Positions 57,037 to 64,000 of a stretch of 64,000 nucleotides of DNA are shown here, piece by piece. This stretch comes from Stenogyne calaminthoides (Eukaryota; Streptophyta; Magnoliopsida; Lamiales; Lamiaceae): assembly GCA_037126765.1 (NCBI GenBank), contig JBBCBC010000001.1, positions 21,222,622 through 21,286,621 of the forward strand, written 5' to 3'. The stretch's first letter is position 1. Each line of letters starts with the position of its first letter. Both the position numbers and the translations under genes were made by a program. The notes under the pieces were generated by a model that worked only from the letters and a program-made list of their open reading frames with translations, searched no databases and had not been told where the DNA came from.

Positions 57037-58528
57037 TCGATTTCGAGCTCTGTATTTAAATTATTATTTAAATTATGTTGGCCATTAAATTTTATTGAAA
57101 ATTGGATAGTAAAATTGTTAGATTTGTTTTGCAGGTATCCAATTGTCATGGTATTTAATGTGTTTAATTTTGATGCATATGTTTTGGTTTTAATTCGACT
57201 CGTTCGAATTTATTTTTCTCGTGACAAAGTCCACGAGTAGATTAGGCTATTTGATTTGTTCAAATGTAATAGACTAGTCTAGATTTAGGTTTATTTATTT
57301 TCTCGTTAAATAAATTATAACCTGATCGAAGACGAACATGGAGATGAGAAATTAAAACGGATCTGGAATCGAAGCGAGCGTAGCGTGGCGCCGCATTTAA
57401 ATGTGCCAGGAGAGGCACAGACGCTGGACAATGGCGGGCGCAAGACGGGCATACGGGCTAGGCCGAGGGGCCGAGCGCTGTAGGGTTCAAGTGAGCGCAT
57501 TTTAAGGCGACAAAAAGATGACACCATGCGCGGATTTCGCGGAAGTGGGGCGACGCAGAGGCGCGTATAGATACAAGGGCGCCCTATCGAGTGCTGCCGA
57601 GACCGCTGAAGTTTTCTAGACGACGCTGGCGCTTAGCGCTACAAGATTGAAGAAATTATTAATACCAAAGTTTGGTATATGGCACCCGACCACGAAATGG
57701 GTTTGCGTAATCTAGACGGACTTTTTCGAGACGCTCAAGTGGGAGAAAATTCAAGATTTGCATTTCTTCAAAATCAAGCCAAGAAAAATCAAACCATGAC
57801 AAATGATAATTTGTGCCCAATATGTTTTATTTTCTCATTACGATTTATTGTTGTATTTTCTTATGCTTTATTTAATTTGTTTAAATGTGTTTGCATGAGA
57901 ATTGCCCAACGAAAAATCTCAAATTCAAAAATTACTAAGTATGTTTCAAACAATTAATTTGGTATTGAATCGAATTAATTTTGACCTCCATGATTTATTT
58001 ATTTGTGAAATCTTTTGCAGGAATTCCCCTAAGGGCGGCCAAAAAAAGCTTTCACATGAATAAATTCTCAAAAGGATGATTGTGAATTATTATTAGTGGC
58101 CATGATGACCCTCCCAAGAGGCTCGATCAAAACGAAGTAGTAATTCTGTATTTAATCATGGTTATTACTTAGGTATAAAATTGATATGCATATACTTCGC
58201 CGAAGTCCTTGTCAATTTTGTATTGGTCAAGTGGGAGCCAACTATTCTTGAATGTGTTTTAAATGTTCTTGTTTGTAACCTGCCAACTATTTTACTTAGG
58301 TATAATAAAAATTAAAGGTTTGTAATTGTTCTTGTTTGTAACCTGTTTGAATGTGTTTTAAATGATGACCCTCCCAAGAGGCTCATTTAAAACTGTTTTG
58401 AGATGTTGACTGATGCATGTTCATATTTTTTTTGAGATTTCAATATGAATCATGTGATTGAATTATGTGATTTTCTTTGTGTTGATCCGGACATTGACAC
58501 AAGATGCATGTTTATTTTCAGTATCATC
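57037..58528 (+). other. Cop-N1 leader with GC-rich block
   Basis: The GC-rich block is at about 57330-57630. Hairpin 1 is at 58084-58146. Between the hairpins a partial duplication repeats TTCTTGTTTGTAACCTG (about 58266 and 58330) and TTACTTAGGTATAA (58163 and 58293). No coding sequence is supported. Confidence 0.7.
58355..58393 (+). other. Cop-N1 leader hairpin 2
   Basis: Perfect 11-bp outer stem GTTTTAAATGA/TCATTTAAAAC. The apical part, CCTC-CCAA-GAGG, is identical to that of hairpin 1 in this element. Confidence 0.7.
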
Positions 58529-59902
58529 ATGTCGCAACCTTTTAATCCACTGTTCAATATACTAAAAGGCAATTTGCTTACTGGAGAAAACTTTGTTGAT
58601 TGGTATCGAAAACTTACTATTGTCCTCACCGCACATCATAATTGGGTCCTTACTACACCCAAACCAGAAAAGCCGACTGATGAGTCCAGTAAAATGGAAA
58701 AGAAAGAGTATGCTGACTAGGAGCGTTCCAACGAAATGGCAAAGTGTACCATCTTGGCTTCTATGTCAAATGTTTTGCAACACCAGCACCAAAACGTTGA
58801 AACTGCTGCGGACATCATGGTCAATCTTAAAGCAATGTTCCAACATCAGAACCGTGTGGCTCACCAGATCATAATGAGAGACATGCTCTCAATAAAAATG
58901 GTGGAGGGAACGCCCGTAAGGGAACACGTTCTCCAGACGATGGCTCACCTTAACAACCTTGAGGTACTTGGTGCTAAATATGATATCGAGACCCAGATCG
59001 ATTTCATACTCCATTCCCTACCCAAAAGCTTCGAGCAGTTCAGGATCAACTACCAAATGAACAATCAGAAGTTCTCCTTGACTGATCTGCTACAATCTCT
59101 AGTCTCGGCTGAAGGAATATTGGGAGAGAGCAGCCAAACCTTAGCGGCAGTTGGTCCATCTTCCTCTTCTAGACCAAGAGGAGGAAAGAAGAAGAAGAAG
59201 GCCAAAAGTGAAAGCCAAGCTAACTCAAGTGTTTCCAAGGGTAAAGGAAAAGTGAAGAGAGAGGGTGGAATAAAGAAACCGGCTAAGGGGAAGTGTTTTA
59301 ACTGCGGTGAAAATGAACATTGGAGGTCAGCCTGTTCCAAACCCAAAAGGAATGGAAAGAAAGGTAATTCTCAAACACTAGTTGTTGAAACTTGTTTAGC
59401 GGCGTATGCTACCCATTCGTGGGTAATGGATACGGGGTCCACTGATCATATTTGTTTCACATTACTGGGGTTCAAGCGGACCCAGCAACTTAGTGGAAGA
59501 GAGATCCTCATCACGCTAGGTGATGCTACGAGAGTGGCAGCTGAAGCAGTGGGAGACGTGCACCTGTCTTTTGAAGACAGGAGTTTAATTTTAAGAGATG
59601 TTCTTTATGTTCCTATTTTTCGCAAAAATCTTATTTTTGTTTCCAAACTATTTGCTGATGGATATTCTGTTCATTTTAATAAGCATGTTACTGTTTTTCG
59701 TAACGATGTGGTTATCTATCATGGAAATTTATGGAACAATCTCTATATTATTAACTGTGCACATCACTCACAGAATGCATCCTATAACACATCCACTATT
59801 TCTAGTAATAAAAGAAAGCGTTCGACTGATGTGAACGAGTCACTTCTTTGGCACCTAAGATTAGGTCACATTAACCCGAAAAGGATCCAAAGGTTGGTCT
59901 AA
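58529..59902 (+). pseudogene. Cop-N1 Gag-protease, one internal stop
   Basis: Starts MSQPFNPLFNILKGNLLTGE. A TAG at 58718 replaces an expected Trp codon; the same frame then stays open from 58721 to 59902. The gag core reads TAADIMVNLKAMF, EGTPVREHVLQTMAHLN and SLPKSFEQFRINYQMN. A Lys-rich stretch precedes the zinc knuckle CFNCGENEHWRSAC (about 59298-59339). The protease site is WVMDTGSTDH (about 59421-59450), followed by YVPIFRKNL. The pre-integrase start LLWHLRLGHINPKR ends at a TAA (59900). This gag has the two blocks missing from Cop-L and Cop-N2, so it is the best reference for the undeleted form. Confidence 0.85.
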
Positions 59903-60586
59903 GATGGTTAATTGGAGTCTCTCCGGATTGAACCATTTCCAACTTGCGAATTATGCTTGGAGGGTAAGATGACCAAGAGGGCATTTGGAGCCAAGGGGCT
60001 TAGAGCTAAAGAAGTGTTGGAGAATGTTTACACCGATGTGTGTGGTCCAATGCAAATCAAAGCTAGAGGTGGCTACGAGTATTTCGTTACATTTATCGAT
60101 GATTACTCACGCTATTGGTACGTTTTCCTAATGAAGCATAAATCTGAGACCTTTGATAAATTCAAAGAATTTAAGGCTCAAGCAGAGAATCATAAGGAAA
60201 AGAGTATTAATTTTCTACGATCTGATCGCGGAGGCGAATACTTCAGCGATGATTTTTTGAACTACCTATCGCATGAAGGGATTGCATCCCAGTTGACTGC
60301 ACCCGGTACCCCTCAACAAAATGGGGTTGCAGAACTAAGAAATATAACGCTTTTAGAAATGGTAAGGTCAATGATGAGTTATGCGGATTTACCAAAACCG
60401 TTCTGAGGTTATGCCTTGCAAACATTAGCTTATCTAAACCTAGTGCCATCCAAATCGGTTCCCAAAACCCCTAGAGAATTGTGGACGGGGCGCAAGCCCA
60501 GCTTAGGACACATGAGGATCTGGGGGTGTCTGCATACGTGTTGGATAAGGAAGCTGGTAAATTGGACGCACGTTCGGAATTAAGGT
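59903..60586 (+). pseudogene. Cop-N1 integrase, cut by Sire-2
   Basis: Two stops at 59900-59911, then open to 60406. TCELCLEGKM gives the Cys pair. Catalytic residues are present: YTDVCGPM (first Asp), LRSDRGGEYFSDDF (second Asp), QQNGVAELRNITLLEM (Glu). A TGA (60404) replaces the Trp after LPKPF. The C-terminal piece PSKSVPKTPRELW follows, then a frameshift at about 60528. Sire-2 enters at 60587 after TTAAGGT, in the region corresponding to RSELRLF of Cop-N2. Confidence 0.83.
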
Positions 60587-60744
60587 TGTTGGGAGATGAA
60601 TTTAATATATATGATTTTGATTAAGATCCCAAAACCCCTGAGTATGACATGTTCAGAATGATCTTGATAGTTGAGTCAGGATTCAGTTTTAGAGTATTCA
60701 GGATGTTATCTGCAAAATGTATAGTCAACAGATATAGATCAGGA

Positions 60745-61060
60745 TAGGTTATGAAGACTCTGAAGAACTCAGTATGTTTCTGAAGAAACTGAAGTTTCAG
60801 TATGAAACTGAAGGTTCTGAAGACTCAGTGTGAAACTGAGATACTGAAGACTCAGTAGGTTACTGAGGAACTGAAGACTCAACATGAAGACTCAGTATAT
60901 CAGTCAGTATAACTATAAAGACTCAGAAGACTCTGAAGACTCTGAAGACCCTGAAAACTCAGAAGACTCTGAAGACACAAGACTGAAGACTGAAGATTGA
61001 AGATCAAGAATACTGAAGGCACAGTAATTACTGAAGACTCAGTAAGGTACTGAATGCTCA
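60745..61060 (+). repeat. GAAGACTC-rich repeats in Sire-2 U3
   Basis: About twenty copies of GAAGACTC or CTGAAGACTCAG-like words are loosely spaced, densest at 60925-60990. In Sire-1 the same zone appears as GAGTCTTGA-type repeats (28020-28260, 37920-38190). Confidence 0.75.
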
Positions 61061-61519
61061 GTATGAACCTGAATGTTCCGAGGCACTGAATATATCTGTC
61101 TGAAGGATGCAATACTGAAAAGATCGCGATTCTTTAGAAAATAGATATTTGCCAAGACATTCAGAATGCAGACAAAAGGAACTAAGTTAGAAGTTTTGTT
61201 AAGGTTATATCAAACTCAGAGTTTGTAACCAAAAGAGTCGTTGAAGGTGTCTACCTTTAACTGGAGAACAAATGTCAAAAAGAGAAAGACGACATTGTAC
61301 CATACTGACACTGACAGTGATAGGTCGCTGAAAAAGATGTCAGATGTACAAAAGTTCCAGACTGCAAAAAGTGAAGACCGGCTACATGAAAGGCTATTGC
61401 CTAAAACATGTTAGGGAGTTTCAAACCCTAAATATAGTCGTTTCTCACACACCATAAGAGGAAACTCACGAAGCTATCTCTCCAACGGATAGTTTTCAAG
61501 AGTGACCTTGGTGTGTGCC

Positions 61520-61527
61520 TATAAATA
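61520..61527 (+). promoter_or_regulatory. Sire-2 LTR TATA box
   Basis: TATAAATA after GTGTGTGCC, the expected core promoter. Confidence 0.65.
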
Positions 61528-61832
61528 CTGGTGACCCTCTACATTGTAAGGTTACGGGAAATTTATACGCAACTCAAGAGCTCAAACTTATTCTTGCAAA
61601 AGTTAAAGCACTCGAAAAACTTAGAATTTCCCAAGTGCTTCTATATTGAAGAGAGCTCACTATACTAAGCCTAGCTTGATAAGAATTATCCAAAGCTTAG
61701 TCGAGATATCCTAACTCTTTGCATTGTGCTTCATTATAAAGGATATCTCATCCTAGTTGGAAACCAACCGAGAAACCCCAAACCCTTGAGAAGGTAGTTG
61801 GAGTGTGTTTGTTGGTGAGAAGAGTTGTAAAG

Positions 61833-62045
61833 AGTTAGTAAACTACGCGGAGTAGTCAGAAAACTCTAGAGGAGAAGTTAGTAAGCTACAGAGGTAGTCT
61901 GAAAACTTGTGAGTGTTTGAGTAAGTAAACTACGGAGGTAGTCAGAAAACTCAAGGTCGGGTTGAGTAAGTAAACTACGTGGAGTAGTCAGAAAACTCAG
62001 GGCCAGGTTGAGTAAGTAAACTACGAGGAAGTCAGAAAGCTCAGA
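61833..62045 (+). repeat. Five tandem palindromic units in the Sire-2 LTR
   Basis: Five units of the form TAAACTACG...GTAGTCAGAAAACTC lie about 310-525 bp downstream of the TATA box. Each can fold as ACTAC/GTAGT. The last unit is damaged (ACTACGAGGAAGTC). Confidence 0.82.
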
Positions 62046-62632
62046 AGTGATTAGTGAATTTCTCTGAGGATCAGAGAGAGTGGATGTAGGAGCTTGAGTC
62101 TCTGAACCACTATAATTGCTGTGTTCGTTATTGCTTTCCTTATCTGTACTTAACTGTTGCATTGACTTGATTTTGAAAGCATACTTTTCACTGATATTCA
62201 GTTGGAATCAATCAACTGAAGTTGCATGTAATTGAATCACAGCTTAATCACTATTTCATAAAGGGAAGGTTTTCAGCAAAGCTTAAAATGAGTATAAACT
62301 GAATGGCCAACCATTCCGCACGACTAAGTAGCTAGAACAGATAGTTACCAAACTGAACTCTCTTCTGAGGATTCAGTAAGTTAGTTATCTGATCCAAGCA
62401 ACTCAGGATCTCTGAAACTCAGGACTCGGTTGGGATTATCTCGAGGTATCTCGAAGCATTTCGGGATCACCGTCTCGATGAGACTTTGACTCGGAGCGAT
62501 CCGTGCTTCTCGAAACCTAATCTTCGGATTATCTCGACCCAAGTGATCTCGAAGAAAAAGTTTTAAAAACACCTAACACGTGTATTCCCCCCATACATGT
62601 GTAAGACTTCGTTTACTGCAGGGACCAACAAG

Positions 62633-62644
62633 TGGTATCAGAGC
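62633..62644 (+). other. Sire-2 primer-binding site
   Basis: TGGTATCAGAGC two bases after the LTR. Confidence 0.9.
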
Positions 62645-62765
62645 AGTGGTTCAACTTGACCACCTGCTTTGTAGACCAAAGTTTTATTTTCAAAAAAAAT
62701 GCTTGTGGTCTATCTGAACTTATCTTATTTGCTGAATTTTTTTCTTTTCAAAAGATCAGATAAAA

Positions 62766-64000
62766 ATGTCTTCAAAAAAACTTCCCATGTTCTCAGTGGA
62801 GAACTATGATCTATGGAGACTAAGAATGCAGGCTCATCTGTATTCCAAACATGAGCGTATGTGGAGAGTGGTCTCTCAAGGACCATTCCATTTCTTCGTG
62901 GTGAATCCCGGAGGAAATGAAGATGAGAGAATTGATCCTAGAAAGCGAAATTTCCTAAGTCTGATGACCAACTAACTCCTGAGGAGAGAAAATTAATCAA
63001 TCTAGACTACATTTCAAAAGACACACTATACAGTACAATTGATGATGGTGTGATGGGAATGATCTCTCACTGTAATACTGCTAAAGAGATTTGGGATACA
63101 CTAGCTGTAATGTGCCAAGGCACGAGATCATATAAAAAGAAAACAAACTTTCAAAGGCAATTGGAAAGTTTGATAGTTTTGAAATGGATGATGGTGAATC
63201 AATAGACAAATTGGAAGTCAGATTCACTAGCATCATGAATGATCTAAATGCACTTGGAAAGAAATATCCACAAAGAGAAGTTGCATTGAAAATTCTTAGA
63301 GGTCTTTCTAAGAAATGGGATATTCATGCAAAGGGTGATTGAAAACACCAAGAACATTAATTCAATGCCATACCAACAAGTCTTCTCGAAATTTGAAGGC
63401 CTATGAATTTGTAATTGATAAGAAATCCAAAAAGGATGACAAAGAAAGATGATTCATCATCTAGTAAGAATGTGGCTTTAAAAGCCAAAGATAAAACACA
63501 ATAAAAACTAGAGAATTCGAGAACCCCATGCCAAAAATCGGATGAGCTTGAGGAAAAGCTAAAGACTGATGGCAAGGAGGTTTGACAGACTTAATAATGT
63601 AGATTTGGAAAATACAAAAGCTATTACAGAACCACAGTGTACCGAAAAGAAACCCGAGGACGATCAACCGAGAAGAAGAAGGACTGAAAAGTCAAAGGAT
63701 CTTCATCCGAAAAAGAAGGACTCCAAGTCCAAGGAAGAAAGTGATCGGGATGATGATACCAACAGATGCTATAATTGCGGAAGAAAGGTCACTTCCAAAG
63801 ATGATTGTCCGTGTTTGAGTGCTAAGGAGAGAAGAGAAAGGCAAGCTAAAAGAGACAAGAAGTTCTCTAGCAAAAAAGGCAATGGTTGCGAAGAAGAACA
63901 CTCGAGGAGGATCTAGCTCTTGGATGAGATATTCTCGAAAAGTGAAAGTGATGACATTTGTCCGATGGCCATTGAGGAGGTAAACTCTTCTTTCTCTGTT
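62766..64000 (+). pseudogene. Sire-2 gag, frameshifted, runs off the window
   Basis: Starts MSSKKLPMFSVENYDLWRLR, the copia gag N-terminus, open to 62975. It continues in other frames: LINLDYISKDTLYSTIDDGV (about 62993), CNTAKEIWDTLAVMCQG, IMNDLNALGKKYPQREVALK (about 63230) and a Lys/Ser-rich stretch. An open piece at 63569-63916 has the zinc knuckle CYNCGRK...DDC (about 63768-63809), with the Gly-His pair lost by the same one-base slip as Sire-1. At least four frame changes occur. The strand, order and wording match Sire-1 gag at 36200-35190. Confidence 0.82.

Larger units (their letters stand above)
60587..62630 (+). repeat. Sire-2 5' LTR (2044 bp)
   Basis: From TGTTGGGAGATG to GCAGGGACCAACA. 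It aligns in reverse with both Sire-1 LTRs. CAG and CTG words are largely kept here where Sire-1 copies show altered bases, which makes it the best reference for the family LTR. Confidence 0.92.
24815..64000 (+). mobile_element. Cop-N1: outermost copia of the nested stack
   Basis: Plus-strand copia element inserted in the gypsy antisense ORF. Its visible parts are 5' LTR (24815-26216 plus 56738-57021), primer site 57024, leader, gag-protease (58529-59902) and integrase (to 60586). Cop-N2 splits its 5' LTR and Sire-2 splits its integrase. RT, RNase H and the 3' LTR lie beyond the window. The base run GAAGT before 24815 is the candidate target duplication; its partner is not visible. Confidence 0.85.
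60587..64000 (+). mobile_element. Sire-2: second Sirevirus-like copia, 5' part
   Basis: Plus-strand element of the same family as Sire-1: 5' LTR, primer site and most of gag are in the window, the rest beyond. Candidate target duplication AAGGT (60582-60586) cannot be confirmed without the right end. Confidence 0.88.

Overview
The window is plant (angiosperm) repeat-rich nuclear DNA. I see no host gene, rRNA, tRNA gene, CRISPR array or bacterial feature. Nearly everything is decayed LTR retrotransposon, mostly Ty1/copia. The evidence is long LTRs running TGTTGG...CCAACA, primer-binding sites complementary to initiator tRNA-Met (TGGTATCAGAGC), polypurine tracts, 5-bp target-site duplications (TSDs), and gag, protease, integrase, reverse transcriptase (RT) and RNase H pieces in copia order. 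The lineage names below are mine and rest on motifs and layout, not on database searches.

Layout. (1) 1-7666: a tandem copia array, Cop-L, arranged body-LTR-body-LTR; the second body lost almost all of pol. (2) 7667-10063: a minus-strand TNT1-like copia relic cut by Cop-L. (3) 10070-11311 and 18451-19962: two plus-strand LTRs of one further family (LTR-D); the second is followed by a leader with a GC-rich block. (4) 12404-17382: an old copia relic (Cop-F) with a short 3' LTR. (5) 18014-18446: a Tourist-like MITE. (6) 21795-22215: a TRIM-like minus-strand relic. (7) 23198-23220: a likely Helitron 3' end. (8) 23330-24814: the 3' end of a minus-strand Ty3/gypsy element, probably Tat-like, with an antisense ORF that has its own TATA box.

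From 24815 to the window end everything is one nested stack. Cop-N1 (24815 to beyond 64000) sits in the gypsy antisense ORF. Cop-N2 (26217-56732, TSD AATCC) sits in the 5' LTR of Cop-N1. Inside Cop-N2 are a minus-strand Sirevirus-like element, Sire-1 (26411-38369, TSD TTAAC), in its 5' LTR, and Cop-N3 (43791-53232, TSD GGCGG) in its pol gene. A second, plus-strand Sirevirus-like element, Sire-2, interrupts the Cop-N1 integrase at 60587 and runs off the window.

How the parts work together. In each element the LTR supplies promoter and polyadenylation signals. The tRNA site and polypurine tract prime minus- and plus-strand DNA synthesis. Gag and pol encode particle, protease, integrase, RT and RNase H. 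None of the copies looks able to move by itself now. Points of most interest are a pair of covarying hairpins conserved in the leaders of all Cop elements, a coiled-coil extra ORF after pol in Sire-1, transcribed palindromic tandem repeats in the Sire LTRs, and a set of differences between copies concentrated at CAG/CTG sites that looks more like an unpolished sequencing artefact than evolution.
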